Shown: one piece after another, positions 1 through 8,888 of the stretch | Position numbering within the stretch: the stretch's first letter is position 1 | Layout of the letters: the number at the start of each line of letters is the position of its first letter | Assembly: GCA_964368815.1 (NCBI GenBank) | Contig: CAYJDA010000003.1 | Span: forward strand, 74,570-138,569 | Direction of reading: 5' to 3' | DNA length: 64,000 nucleotides | Source of the DNA: CAYJBH01 sp964368815 | GTDB taxonomy: Bacteria > Bacillota > Clostridia > Oscillospirales > Ruminococcaceae | The notes under the pieces: generated by a model | The model's input: the letters and a program-made list of their open reading frames with translations, nothing else | What the model was told of the DNA's origin: nothing | The model's database searches: none | Made by a program: the position numbers and the translations under genes

Positions 1-1819
1 TTTCATACTCAAGATCATAATTGTTTTTAGTCTGCATAACTTTATCGCCAACCCTAAAAACTCTTTCGGCATTTGAAATTTGCTCGTCATCATTCTTTTT
101 TGGATTAAGAAGGTTCTGCAACAGCGGGTTAAGAGCTAACGTTCCAAGTGGACCCACCTTGGTTGCGCATAACACCTGTAAATCTGTAAGTCCGTTATAA
201 CCATATTTGTTGGTAAGACGGTGTGATGCAAGGTCGAGAACAGTTCGCTGTGCTTTGTCTCCTAATTGTTCCAAGAAGTAGTAATCTCCGGTCTTGTTAT
301 TGCAAACAGGAAATTCACCTCTCCTTATTCTATGAGCGTTACTAACAATCATACTACTTTGAGATTGCCTAAAAACCTCATTTAATGAAATACATGCAAT
401 TTGTTCTGATTCAATTATACTTTTTAGAATATTACCCGGTCCTACCGATGGCAACTGTTCATGGTCACCTATTAAAATTAACCTCGCTGTGCTGGGAAGG
501 GCACGCAATAAGGCACAAAACAGGAATATATCAACCATTGACATTTCATCAACAATTACAACATCATATTTTAAAGGTTTTATCTCATTGTGTACAAAAG
601 TTATTTCCTCTTTGTTATTAAAATTAACTTCTAAGAGTCTATGAATAGTAGTAGCATCACGGTCACAAAGCTCGGTCATTCTTTTTGCGGCTCTACCGGT
701 AGGAGCTACCAAAGCAGTACGCTGTGCAGATTGTTCAAGTAAAGAAATAATTGCTTTAACTGCTGTTGTTTTACCTGTGCCGGGGCCACCCGTAAGAACA
801 AATACTCCACACTTCATAGCGCCTCTTATAGCGCTTTTTTGAAGATGTTGATATTGAAGGCCTTGTATTATTTCAAGTTGCTCCAATTTTTCTTCAAGGT
901 CAGTTGTTTTTTTAGCTTTTCGCTCTCGCAAATCTAATAATCGTTCTGCAATTTCGCGTTCAGCATGGTAGTATTCCGGCAGATAAATATAAATTTCATT
1001 ATTAGAGATATACGAAATTAATCTGGATGCTTCAATTTCGTCGCTAAGAATGCTATCAATTCTTTGCTCCTCTACCACTAAAAAGCCTGCAACTGCAGGC
1101 ACTAATTTATGTTTAGGTATACAGCAGTGGCCATTAGTTGTATTGTGTCGTAAAACATGATAAATTCCTGCAATCAACCTATCGTGTACATCGTGTCCAA
1201 AATCTAAGTGCTCTGCAATTTTATCCGCCAAAGAAAAATCTAATAAAACGGGAACATTACATAAAAAATATGGGTTTTGGGTTACGATATGCGTAACGTT
1301 AGCACCGTATGTGTTATATGCTTGAATTGCCGTGGCGGCAGATAATCCCATGGAGGTCAGCTGAATTATAGCCTCTCTAAGGCCAAACTGTCGATTAAAT
1401 TCTTTCGAAATTAGTTTTGCCTTTTCAGGGTTAATTCCTTTAACCTTTGCAAGTTTTTCCGGCGAAGTGCATATTATTTCAAATGTGTCATCACCAAATG
1501 CTTCAGTAATTCTACCGGCAAGAACAGGCCCTACCCCCTTGATTAATCCACCTGAAAGGTATAGCCTGATACCTTCACTTGCGGTAGGCAATTCGGTGGT
1601 GTAGCCTTCAACTAAAAATTGTTTACCATAATTTTGATGATGTGTATATCTTCCTTCTGCAGAAATTATTTCACCCATGCATAACAAAGGCATGCTGCCG
1701 ACCACCGTCAACACTGCTCCATCAAAAATAATTTCAGCTATGGTATAACCATTTTCAGAGTTTTGAAAGACAATATTTTGAACCGTTCCCTCAACCCTTG
1801 TCGTTGAACTGCTCTTCAT
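1..1819 (-). CDS. recD2: RecD2-type SF1B DNA helicase (C-terminus cut by window edge)
   Basis: This is a RecD-like 5'-3' helicase of the stand-alone RecD2 type found in bacteria without RecBC, implicated in replication-fork repair. The minus-strand frame is open from the start codon to the window edge, giving 606 codons; the C-terminus lies outside. The N-terminal third shows the RecD2-specific OB/helix-hairpin-helix region, with GIRLYLSGGLIKGVGPVLA and KLAKVKGINPEKA. The helicase core follows: Walker A GGPGTGKTT, VAPTGRAAKRM, Walker B VIVDEMSMVD and GDHEQLPSVGPG. ATG at 1819 has AAAGG six bases upstream; an alternative ATG lies at 1825, with an in-frame stop just before it. The start overlaps the end of a small upstream ORF, so translation may be coupled. 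Family assignment is secure. Confidence 0.95.
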   Translation of the reverse strand, partial: MKSSSTTRVEGTVQNIVFQNSENGYTIAEIIFDGAVLTVVGSMPLLCMGEIISAEGRYTHHQNYGKQFLVEGYTTELPTASEGIRLYLSGGLIKGVGPVLAGRITEAFGDDTFEIICTSPEKLAKVKGINPEKAKLISKEFNRQFGLREAIIQLTSMGLSAATAIQAYNTYGANVTHIVTQNPYFLCNVPVLLDFSLADKIAEHLDFGHDVHDRLIAGIYHVLRHNTTNGHCCIPKHKLVPAVAGFLVVEEQRIDSILSDEIEASRLISYISNNEIYIYLPEYYHAEREIAERLLDLRERKAKKTTDLEEKLEQLEIIQGLQYQHLQKSAIRGAMKCGVFVLTGGPGTGKTTAVKAIISLLEQSAQRTALVAPTGRAAKRMTELCDRDATTIHRLLEVNFNNKEEITFVHNEIKPLKYDVVIVDEMSMVDIFLFCALLRALPSTARLILIGDHEQLPSVGPGNILKSIIESEQIACISLNEVFRQSQSSMIVSNAHRIRRGEFPVCNNKTGDYYFLEQLGDKAQRTVLDLASHRLTNKYGYNGLTDLQVLCATKVGPLGTLALNPLLQNLLNPKKNDDEQISNAERVFRVGDKVMQTKNNYDLEYE

Positions 1820-1922
1820 TAACATCCTTTAAATACATATCAATAGATTTAATAATTAAGCTGATAATATGCCACAATCCAAATAAAAAAACTGCACAGA
1901 AAAAAATATGTAAAGCCGCCAT
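1791..1922 (-). CDS. Small single-pass membrane protein, 43 aa, upstream of recD2
   Basis: A 43-codon ORF starts with ATG at 1922, preceded by AGGTGA at good spacing, and ends in TGA at 1791. Its last nine codons overlap the beginning of recD2 in another frame. The product has a hydrophobic segment (about residues 4-25, rich in Phe, Leu, Ile and Trp) followed by a short charged tail. I do not recognise a family. The good ribosome binding site, membrane-like composition and overlap with recD2 suggest that it is real and translated in the same operon. It might serve only to couple recD2 translation. Function is unknown; no promoter of its own was seen. Confidence 0.5.
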   Translation of the reverse strand: MAALHIFFCAVFLFGLWHIISLIIKSIDMYLKDVNEEQFNDKG

Positions 1923-1968
1923 TGTTCACCTATATAGAAAATCTTTTTCTATACTATGCGGCTTGCAA

Positions 1969-3366
1969 TTAAAATGCGAAAAATTTAGAGTAAGCTTTAT
2001 ATAGTGAATAAAGATCAGCTTTGGAAATAACCTCAAACGGGGAATGCATAGATGCTACCGGAATTCCTATATCAACAGTATTAAAGCCCATATTTCCAAG
2101 GTAGCATGCAACAGTACCACCACCTCCGGCATCAACAGCACCAAGTTCTGCTACTTGATATGCACTGCCACTATCTTCTATAACCTTTAATGCAAAATAC
2201 ATCGCTTCTGCACTGGCATCGTTAGTACCACCCTTTCCACGCACGCCGGTATATTTAGTTAAAACTAATCCCTGTCCGAGGTAGGCAGAATTTTGTCTGT
2301 CAAAAGCCGAGGCAAATCTTCCATCAAATGCAGCGGCTACATCTCCGGAAAAGACAAAACTGTTTTGCACTAATGTAAGATAATCTCCACCGGTTGTGTT
2401 AACAAGCGATTGTAAAACATTTTTTAAAAAATCACCGCCAAGACCGGCCGGTCCCACTGAGCCTATCTCTTCTTTATCGGCTAAAATCATCATAGCAGTT
2501 TTTTTCGGCTTTTTTTGCTCTAATAATGCATAAAGGCCTGCAAAACTACAGGAGCGATCATCATGACCATAAGCTCCAATCATGGATCTGTCAAAACCTA
2601 CATCTTTCGGTAAAAAAGCAGGAACAATTTCTAATTCAGCCCGTATAAAATCATGCTCGGTTATATTATATTTTTCATTTAATAGCTTTAAGATGGCAAG
2701 CTTCACCGATTCTTTTTCACTGCTGTCAAAATCGGGAAGTCCTCCCACAACAACAGTGAGTTCCTCACCTTTTAACCCCTCATTTAGTTTGCGATTACTC
2801 TGTTCAGCGGCAAGATGTGGCAATAGATCAAGTATAGTGAATACAGGATCTTTTTCATCTAATCCGATAGTTAGTTCTAACCTGCTTCCATCCTTGCGGT
2901 AAACTGCACCACAAAGCGCAAGCGGAAGAGCGCTCCACTGATATTTTCGAATGCCACCATAATAATGTGTTCTAAGGTACGCTGTTCCGTCCTGTTCATA
3001 TAGTGGATTTGGTTTTATATCAAGGCGTGGTACGTCAATATGAGAAGCAATAATATGTGCACCATTTTGCAGTGGTTCGCTGCCCATAATAAACGCAATT
3101 ATTCCCTTTTCGCCGCACTTAATATATTTTTTGTCTCCGGCAACCGGAGGTTTTGAGGGCTTATAACAGCTAAAGCCCGATTTAGTTAACATATCCTCTG
3201 CCAAAGCTACGCACATGCGCTCGGTGTATCCTTTTTTTAGAAAATTAATATATTTTGATGAAAAACTCTCTATCTTTTTTAAGTTTTTTTCAGTAAATTT
3301 TTTATACGATTCCTTATTGATATATAATGATTTATGGTCGCTTTTCTTAGAATTTTCCTTTTTCAT
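1969..3366 (-). CDS. M18 family zinc aminopeptidase
   Basis: A cytoplasmic dinuclear-zinc aminopeptidase of family M18 (aspartyl aminopeptidase/aminopeptidase I type), expected to trim N-terminal residues from peptides. The 465 residues are normal for the family. Motifs seen are ASHIDVPRLD (zinc His and Asp), GHDDRS (bridging Asp), DKEEIGSVGPAG (catalytic Glu pair) and a C-terminal SMHSPFEV His ligand. ATG at 3366 follows AAAGG. It lies 23 bp downstream of the coaE fusion gene in the prfA operon. The function is housekeeping; substrate specificity cannot be read from sequence. Confidence 0.93.
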   Translation of the reverse strand: MKKENSKKSDHKSLYINKESYKKFTEKNLKKIESFSSKYINFLKKGYTERMCVALAEDMLTKSGFSCYKPSKPPVAGDKKYIKCGEKGIIAFIMGSEPLQNGAHIIASHIDVPRLDIKPNPLYEQDGTAYLRTHYYGGIRKYQWSALPLALCGAVYRKDGSRLELTIGLDEKDPVFTILDLLPHLAAEQSNRKLNEGLKGEELTVVVGGLPDFDSSEKESVKLAILKLLNEKYNITEHDFIRAELEIVPAFLPKDVGFDRSMIGAYGHDDRSCSFAGLYALLEQKKPKKTAMMILADKEEIGSVGPAGLGGDFLKNVLQSLVNTTGGDYLTLVQNSFVFSGDVAAAFDGRFASAFDRQNSAYLGQGLVLTKYTGVRGKGGTNDASAEAMYFALKVIEDSGSAYQVAELGAVDAGGGGTVACYLGNMGFNTVDIGIPVASMHSPFEVISKADLYSLYKAYSKFFAF

Positions 3367-3389
3367 GTTTAATTACCTTTCTGTAAAAA

Positions 3390-4592
3390 TTAGCTGTTAT
3401 ATATACTTAAATAGCTTTTGTAGTTTGCATTAATTTTATCCACATAATGATTCATTTGCTCATAAGGGAAAACTTTCAACGTTTTTCCATCGTCGCTATA
3501 TTCCGGATTTTCAAGAAGCCCGTCCACCGTTCCCCAGCCGCTGTGATAAGCGGCTACAGCAGTTGAAATATCATTATCATAACGTTCAAGACATCTGCTA
3601 ATATAGTAACTGCCAAATTCTATATTTACATCAGGCTCATACATGTCATCATAGTTATACTCGCCACCCGGGTCTATTTGAAGCTGAATCCAATCAAAGG
3701 TTTCCTCGGTGATTTGCATAAGACCTCTGGCGCCAACATTAGAAATTGCGTCAGGATTAAAACCACTCTCCGTTTTTATCACTGCAAATATTAAATAACT
3801 GTCGACACCATAGTTTTTTGAAGCAGTTTCTACATATCTCTCATATTCAAGACTGTATATTTCGTGCTCAAGACTGTTTAATACTCCTATGGTTAAGCCC
3901 ACAATCGGTATTAACAATATTAATAAAAACAATGGCAACAAACGACGAGATTTAAAAGGAATTCGTCGTTTACTTAACCCTTTTTTCTTACTTCGCTTAA
4001 TGCTGTGATTAATTTTTTTAAGTAAATTATTTGCCTTTATGTGAAGTTCATCCAGATTTGCGGTATTACTTATTATATAATCGCCTGCAGCAATCAATCT
4101 CTTGTTCGCTGTTTGGGTAGCCAATCTTTTTATTGCCTGGTCTGACGTCATGCCTCGTTCTAAAAGCCTCGTAATTTGAATGTTTTCATCCGATGTAACC
4201 ACAACTATTTTATCGCAGTATTGTTCAAGAGGGTAATCTATCAACAACGGAACATCAATAAAAACAATCTTTTCACCATTTATTTGTGCATTCTTAATTT
4301 CATTAAACACCATTCTCGTAATGTATGGATGCGTAATGGAGTTTAAAAGTTGCTGTTTTTCCTTATTAATAAAAGATTTTTGTGATAATAAAGCTCGATT
4401 TAAACTACCGTCATTATTGATTATATCATTTCCAAAGGCAGAGGCAAGTTCATCAAGACACGGAGAGCCTTTTTCAATCGCCTTGTGTGCTAACTTGTCA
4501 CAGTCTATAGTAGCATAGCCTTTGGATGCAATATATGCCGTTAGGGCTGATTTCCCACTGCCTGAACGACCGGTTATTCCAACTATTGTCAT
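3390..4592 (-). CDS. coaE: Dephospho-CoA kinase fused to membrane-anchored lytic transglycosylase
   Basis: One continuous 400-codon frame joins two unrelated activities. Residues 1-195 are dephospho-CoA kinase, the last step of CoA synthesis: P-loop GRSGSGKS at 7-14, the DCDKLAH region, and RLLERGMTSDQA. A basic linker (about 196-217) leads to a transmembrane helix (218-239). The rest is an SLT/MltE-type lytic transglycosylase with catalytic Glu275 in VIKTESGFNP, then GARGLMQIT and AAYHSGWG. Topology is plausible: kinase inside, muralytic domain outside. In related Clostridia these are, as I recall, adjacent genes (inference). No Met, GTG or TTG start is seen in the linker, so independent initiation is not obvious. 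ATGA overlap with tsaC upstream indicates coupling. Confidence 0.9.
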   Translation of the reverse strand: MTIVGITGRSGSGKSALTAYIASKGYATIDCDKLAHKAIEKGSPCLDELASAFGNDIINNDGSLNRALLSQKSFINKEKQQLLNSITHPYITRMVFNEIKNAQINGEKIVFIDVPLLIDYPLEQYCDKIVVVTSDENIQITRLLERGMTSDQAIKRLATQTANKRLIAAGDYIISNTANLDELHIKANNLLKKINHSIKRSKKKGLSKRRIPFKSRRLLPLFLLILLIPIVGLTIGVLNSLEHEIYSLEYERYVETASKNYGVDSYLIFAVIKTESGFNPDAISNVGARGLMQITEETFDWIQLQIDPGGEYNYDDMYEPDVNIEFGSYYISRCLERYDNDISTAVAAYHSGWGTVDGLLENPEYSDDGKTLKVFPYEQMNHYVDKINANYKSYLSIYNS

Positions 4593-5575
4593 TTTTCCGC
4601 CACCTTGCCGTTCGCCGCCTTATGCAATCTATTATAGACTGCTTCAAAATTTTTATCGGTATGTATGTACCATAACTTTACATCATAGTTATCTAATGAA
4701 TTTAATATCTTAAAAAGCCTGTATTGTTGTTCTTTTTCCTGCGTAGATCTACCAATAATTATGCGGTGCTTTGCAGAAATATCCGCATATTCCTCTTCAA
4801 AACAAACAACGCCATACTCACCATTTTTATCCTTTAGGTGTTCTGCAAATGCATCTCCACAATAAAGAATAATATCTGCAGATGGTGCGTAATGCTTATA
4901 TTTCATGCCGGGAGCTATAATTGAATTGTTTTTATTATCAACAATTTCTTGCCTCAATACTTGGGAAAGTTGAGTTCTCGAAATATCTCCCGGACGAAGA
5001 ATGCACACATCTTCATCATCAAGTAATACAATTGTACTTTCAACGCCAACAGTACAATTTCCACCATCAACTATTAAATCAATCTTTCCGTTTAATTGCC
5101 GGTATACTTCCTGTGCATCCGTAGGACTCGGTCTGCCGGAAATATTTGCTGAAGGCGCCGCGATAGGAACATTGCAAGCAGTAATAATATCACGAAAAAT
5201 ATTGTTAGCCGGAACACGTATTGCAACGGTATCCTGTCCTGCTGTAACTACATCGTTAACCATAGCAGATCGTTTTGCCACAATGGTGAGTGGTCCGGGC
5301 CAAAAGTGATTTGCTAAACATAAAAACCTATCGTCCGGATTTAGAATATACTTTTTCGCCATTTCTAAACCATCGCAATGTAAAATCATTGGATTATCAG
5401 AAGGTCGATTTTTAATTCTAAAAATTTCTGCAACACCCTGCTCGCTGTCACATCTTGCCGCAAGCCCATAAACCGTTTCGGTAGGTAGTGCAACAACCTG
5501 TTGTTTATTTAATAGTTCAACGGCTTTACAAACAGCATTTTGTTCACCATTTATTATTTTTGTATTATGTGTCAT
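4589..5575 (-). CDS. tsaC: L-threonylcarbamoyladenylate synthase (Sua5 type)
   Basis: Makes threonylcarbamoyl-AMP for the t6A37 tRNA modification. The N-terminal YrdC/Sua5 domain has VVALPTETVYGLA, KNRPSDNPM, FWPGPLTIV, APSANISGRPSPT and VESTIV. The C-terminal Sua5 domain (about residues 210-328) is present, so this is the long Sua5 form rather than short TsaC. I prefer ATG at 5575; a GTG at 5584 gives three extra residues, and both overlap the end of prfA. The 3' end overlaps coaE by four bases (ATGA). Its position next to prfA is usual in Firmicutes. Confidence 0.93.
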   Translation of the reverse strand: MTHNTKIINGEQNAVCKAVELLNKQQVVALPTETVYGLAARCDSEQGVAEIFRIKNRPSDNPMILHCDGLEMAKKYILNPDDRFLCLANHFWPGPLTIVAKRSAMVNDVVTAGQDTVAIRVPANNIFRDIITACNVPIAAPSANISGRPSPTDAQEVYRQLNGKIDLIVDGGNCTVGVESTIVLLDDEDVCILRPGDISRTQLSQVLRQEIVDNKNNSIIAPGMKYKHYAPSADIILYCGDAFAEHLKDKNGEYGVVCFEEEYADISAKHRIIIGRSTQEKEQQYRLFKILNSLDNYDVKLWYIHTDKNFEAVYNRLHKAANGKVAEK

Positions 5576-6647
5576 CTTCTTCACTTGATTTAAGTTTTTC
5601 TGCTCTATCAGCAGTTATTAGTGCATCGATAACTTCATCAAGGTCGCCATTTAGTATAGCTTCAAGACGATACAGTGTTAAGCCTATACGATGGTCTGTT
5701 AACCTACCCTGTGGGTAGTTATAGGTACGTATACGCTCACTCCTATCCCCTGTTCCAACCTGACTTTTTCTTTCCTTAGCGATAGCATCTGCCTGTTCAC
5801 GTTGCTTTTCTTCATATAGTTTACTGCGAAGAATTTTAAAAGCGCGATCTCGGTTTTTGTGTTGGCTTCGCTCATCCTGACATTCAACAACTGTTCCTGT
5901 AGGAAGATGTGTAAGCCTAATAGCGCTTTCTGTTTTATTAACATGTTGTCCGCCGGCACCGGAAGCTCTAAAAGTGTCGATCTGTACATCTGCGGTATTA
6001 ATCTCAAAATCGATTTCTTCTACCTCAGGTAAAACCGCAACGGTAACGGTAGAGGTATGAATTCTTCCCTGTGTTTCTGTTTCGGGAACACGCTGAACAC
6101 GGTGAACTCCGCTTTCAAACTTCAATCTACCATAGGCCCCCTCGCCGGAAATTAAAAAGCTAATTTCTTTATATCCCTGCAAGTTGGTCTCATTTGCATT
6201 TAACACCTCAACCTTAAGCTTACTGCGTTCTGCATACATGGAGTACATTCTAAAAAGACTTCCCGCAAACAAGGCAGCTTCATCGCCGCCGGCACCGCCT
6301 CTTATTTCAACGATGGTATTGTTATCATCGTTTTCATCTTTAGGAATTAAAAGAACTTTTATTTCCTCAGATAGTTCATCGCATTTGTGTTTTGAATCAA
6401 GAAATTCGGCTTGAACCATCTCTTTAAAATCAGGCTCCATACCGCCTTCGTCCAACATGGACTTAGCATCGTTCATTTCATTTTCAGCTTTACAATACTC
6501 ATCATATTTTTCCATGAGAGGAGTTAAGTTTTTGTGCTCCTTCATGAATTTTCTATACTGCTCATTATCTGAAATTATAGCCGGAATAGTTATCTGTTCC
6601 GAAACAAAATCATATCGTTTTTTAATTTCTTTAAGTTTATCTATCAT
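5565..6647 (-). CDS. prfA: Peptide chain release factor 1
   Basis: RF1 terminates translation at UAA and UAG. The 360 residues match the family length. The catalytic GGQ lies in ASGAGGQHVNKTES, and the stop-codon reading PxT motif is PET in RVPETETQGRIHTS. ATG at 6647 is preceded by AGGGGAAAT. It is the first gene of the minus-strand operon and has a clear sigma-A promoter just upstream. No prmC methyltransferase gene is adjacent, unlike in many Firmicutes where prmC is a neighbour. Confidence 0.97.
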   Translation of the reverse strand: MIDKLKEIKKRYDFVSEQITIPAIISDNEQYRKFMKEHKNLTPLMEKYDEYCKAENEMNDAKSMLDEGGMEPDFKEMVQAEFLDSKHKCDELSEEIKVLLIPKDENDDNNTIVEIRGGAGGDEAALFAGSLFRMYSMYAERSKLKVEVLNANETNLQGYKEISFLISGEGAYGRLKFESGVHRVQRVPETETQGRIHTSTVTVAVLPEVEEIDFEINTADVQIDTFRASGAGGQHVNKTESAIRLTHLPTGTVVECQDERSQHKNRDRAFKILRSKLYEEKQREQADAIAKERKSQVGTGDRSERIRTYNYPQGRLTDHRIGLTLYRLEAILNGDLDEVIDALITADRAEKLKSSEEDDT

Positions 6648-6674
6648 ATTTCCCCTGTTTATTAATTTATTTAA

Positions 6675-6703
6675 ATTATATACGAAACTGATGTGTATTG
6701 CAA
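6675..6703 (-). promoter_or_regulatory. Sigma-A promoter of the prfA operon
   Basis: On the minus strand TTGCAA (6698-6703) and a perfect TATAAT (6675-6680) are separated by 17 bp, about 28 bp upstream of the prfA start. It should drive prfA through recD2, since all gaps downstream are short. Confidence 0.8.
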
Positions 6704-6768
6704 ATATTTCTTAAAATATATGCATATAGTTTGATATGTAAAAAACACAAGAAAGGAATAGGTTTCGT

Positions 6769-7674
6769 ATGGAATATAAGCTGGAAGGTGATTTTCAGGA
6801 TGCCGGTAAGCTTCCGATTGAACAGTTGGTGATAGCAAAAAGTCGTGGTACTATTCTGCAATCTACCGCACTTTTGTTTGATGTAAATAGAAGAATTTGT
6901 TTTGAGTTTGGTGATTATCGAGCAATAATGCCTTTTGAAGAATCGGTCTATTATCCAGATAATAGTGCAATTAAAGATATTGCAATTCTTTCAAAGATAG
7001 GCCAAAAGGTTTGCTTTGTTATTAAGGATATTGATTTTTCAAATCCAGAGCCAATATTTATCCTTTCCCGCAAGGAAGCGCAACGCCGATGCTATGAAGA
7101 ATGGCTTGCAGAAAAAAAAGTCGGTGATATTATCAACAGCAGAGTTAATCATATTGAGCGCTATGGTGCTTTTTGCGACATCGGCTGCGGAATTGCCGGA
7201 CTATTACATATTGACTGCCTTTCAGTATCCAGAATTGCAACTCCACATGATAGGGTCTATAAAGGTCAAATAATAAAAACTGTAATAAAATCATTTGATG
7301 AACGCGGAAGAATTTTATTGACACTTAAAGAGCTTCTCGGAACATGGGATGACAATGTTGCATGTTTTAGCGCAGGTGAAACAGTAGTTGGCAGGGTGCG
7401 TAGCATAGAAGAGTATGGTGTTTTTATTGAGTTAATGCCCAATTTATCCGGCTTGGCTGAACCTGTTCATGGGCTTGAGGCCGGTCAATGTGTGAGCGTA
7501 TACATAAAAAGCATAATACCGGAAAAGATGAAGGTTAAACTTGCTGTTGTTGGCATTATAGAGAATAGCACACCTAACTATAAACTACATTATTTTTATA
7601 AAGAAGACCATATAGACTGCTTTAAATATGCAAGCAACAGCTCAGGCAAAGATATTACCAGCTACTTTTACTAA
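6769..7674 (+). CDS. S1 RNA-binding domain protein
   Basis: A 301-residue protein with two OB-fold S1 motifs, at about residues 118-189 (GDIINSRVNHIERYGAFCDI) and 201-263 (GETVVGRVRSIEEYGVFIEL). A less conserved N-terminal segment precedes them. It resembles the short ribosomal-protein-S1-like proteins of Clostridia, which are thought to bind RNA and possibly the ribosome. It lacks the IspH fusion seen in some of them. AAAGGA lies about 11 bases before ATG. It is a single gene divergent from prfA. Its stop codon overlaps the stop codon of convergent tyrS, leaving no room for a terminator. Confidence 0.8.
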   Translation: MEYKLEGDFQDAGKLPIEQLVIAKSRGTILQSTALLFDVNRRICFEFGDYRAIMPFEESVYYPDNSAIKDIAILSKIGQKVCFVIKDIDFSNPEPIFILSRKEAQRRCYEEWLAEKKVGDIINSRVNHIERYGAFCDIGCGIAGLLHIDCLSVSRIATPHDRVYKGQIIKTVIKSFDERGRILLTLKELLGTWDDNVACFSAGETVVGRVRSIEEYGVFIELMPNLSGLAEPVHGLEAGQCVSVYIKSIIPEKMKVKLAVVGIIENSTPNYKLHYFYKEDHIDCFKYASNSSGKDITSYFY

Positions 7675-8888
7675 ATGCTGATTTTGCAAAACTGTTTTTT
7701 TCCTTTTTTTATCAAAACGCCTTCAATCAAAGCGTTTTTTGATATTGTAAAGTTAAATTCCTTTACAATATCTCCGTCTATAGAAATGCCGCCCTGCTGT
7801 ATCAGTCGACGTGCTTCACTTGCGGAGGGAGCCAATTTTGAGGACACTAACAATGTAATTATTGTAGCGCCATCATCAGTATATTTGTCTTCGGGTAGAA
7901 TGTGTGTCGGAACATCACCTGACGCAGCACCGGCAAATAAAACCGCTGCTGATGCCTTTGCCTTTTCGGCTTCATCCAAGCCATGTACAAGTTCGGTTAA
8001 TTCGAAAGCTAATCTTTCCTTAGCACGATTTAGCTCAGCTCCTTCAAGTTTTTCATATTCAGCAATCTCGTCAAGGCTCATAAAGGTTAACATCTTCATA
8101 ACCTTAATAACATCAGAATCATCAACATTTCGCCAGTATTGAAAAAATTCAAAAGGAGTAGTTTTAGTCGGATCAAGCCACACTGCGCCTTTTTGAGTTT
8201 TTCCCATCTTGGTTCCCTCAGAGGTTGTTAGCAGTGTAATTGTCATTGCATATGCATTTTCACCAAGCTTGCGCCTGATAAGGTCGGTTCCACCCAGCAT
8301 ATTACTCCACTGGTCATCTCCACCAAACTGCATATTACAGCCGTACTTACGGTACAACTCTAAAAAGTCGTAAGACTGCATAATCATGTAGTTGAACTCA
8401 AAGAATGAAAGTCCCTTTTCCAGGCGCTGTTTATAACATTCTGCTGTTAACATTCTATTTACCGAAAAGCAAGCCCCAACTTCGCGAAGTAGTTCAATAT
8501 AATTAAGCTGTAAGAGCCAGTCGGCATTATTTACCATCATAGCCTTACCTTCACCAAATTCTATAAAACGTTCCATCTGTTTTTTAAAGCAAGCAATATT
8601 ATGATTTATTATCTCGGTTGTCATCATGTCTCGCATATCGGTACGACCGGAGGGATCACCTATCATACCGGTTCCGCCACCAAGCAATGCAATAGGTTTA
8701 TTTCCTGCCATCTGCAATCTTTTCATAAGACAAAGTGCCATGAAATGACCTACGTGTAAGCTATCAGCAGTAGGATCAAATCCTATATAAAAGGTCGCTT
8801 TCCCGTTATTTATAAGCTCTCTAATTTCCTCTTCATCAGTAACCTGGGCAATAAGACCTCTTGCTTTTAATTCTTCAAAAATTTGCAT
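7671..8888 (-). CDS. tyrS: Tyrosyl-tRNA synthetase
   Basis: Class I synthetase charging tRNA-Tyr, 405 residues. The HIGH motif appears as HVGH, followed by ALLGGGTGMIGDPSGR. The KMSKS motif is KMGKT. The C-terminal S4 domain (SEARRLIQQGGISIDG) binds tRNA. Its ATG overlaps the recN stop codon (TAATG), so it is the last gene of the long operon from Asp23/Gls24. No T-box leader can exist here because there is no 5' gap. Confidence 0.97.
   Translation of the reverse strand: MQIFEELKARGLIAQVTDEEEIRELINNGKATFYIGFDPTADSLHVGHFMALCLMKRLQMAGNKPIALLGGGTGMIGDPSGRTDMRDMMTTEIINHNIACFKKQMERFIEFGEGKAMMVNNADWLLQLNYIELLREVGACFSVNRMLTAECYKQRLEKGLSFFEFNYMIMQSYDFLELYRKYGCNMQFGGDDQWSNMLGGTDLIRRKLGENAYAMTITLLTTSEGTKMGKTQKGAVWLDPTKTTPFEFFQYWRNVDDSDVIKVMKMLTFMSLDEIAEYEKLEGAELNRAKERLAFELTELVHGLDEAEKAKASAAVLFAGAASGDVPTHILPEDKYTDDGATIITLLVSSKLAPSASEARRLIQQGGISIDGDIVKEFNFTISKNALIEGVLIKKGKKQFCKISI

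Noticed and set aside
1933..1953. Perfect 9-bp AT-rich inverted repeat between the M18 gene and the micro-ORF
   Set aside because: No U-tract follows on the minus strand and the stem is weak, so it was not called a terminator.
3955..4030. Frameshift explaining the coaE-transglycosylase fusion
   Set aside because: The frame is continuous through the A-rich linker with no out-of-frame conserved remnant, so there is no positive evidence for an error, although it cannot be excluded.
7675..8142. 155-codon plus-strand ORF inside tyrS
   Set aside because: It is antisense to conserved tyrS codons with low-complexity Ser/Ala composition, a frame shadow.
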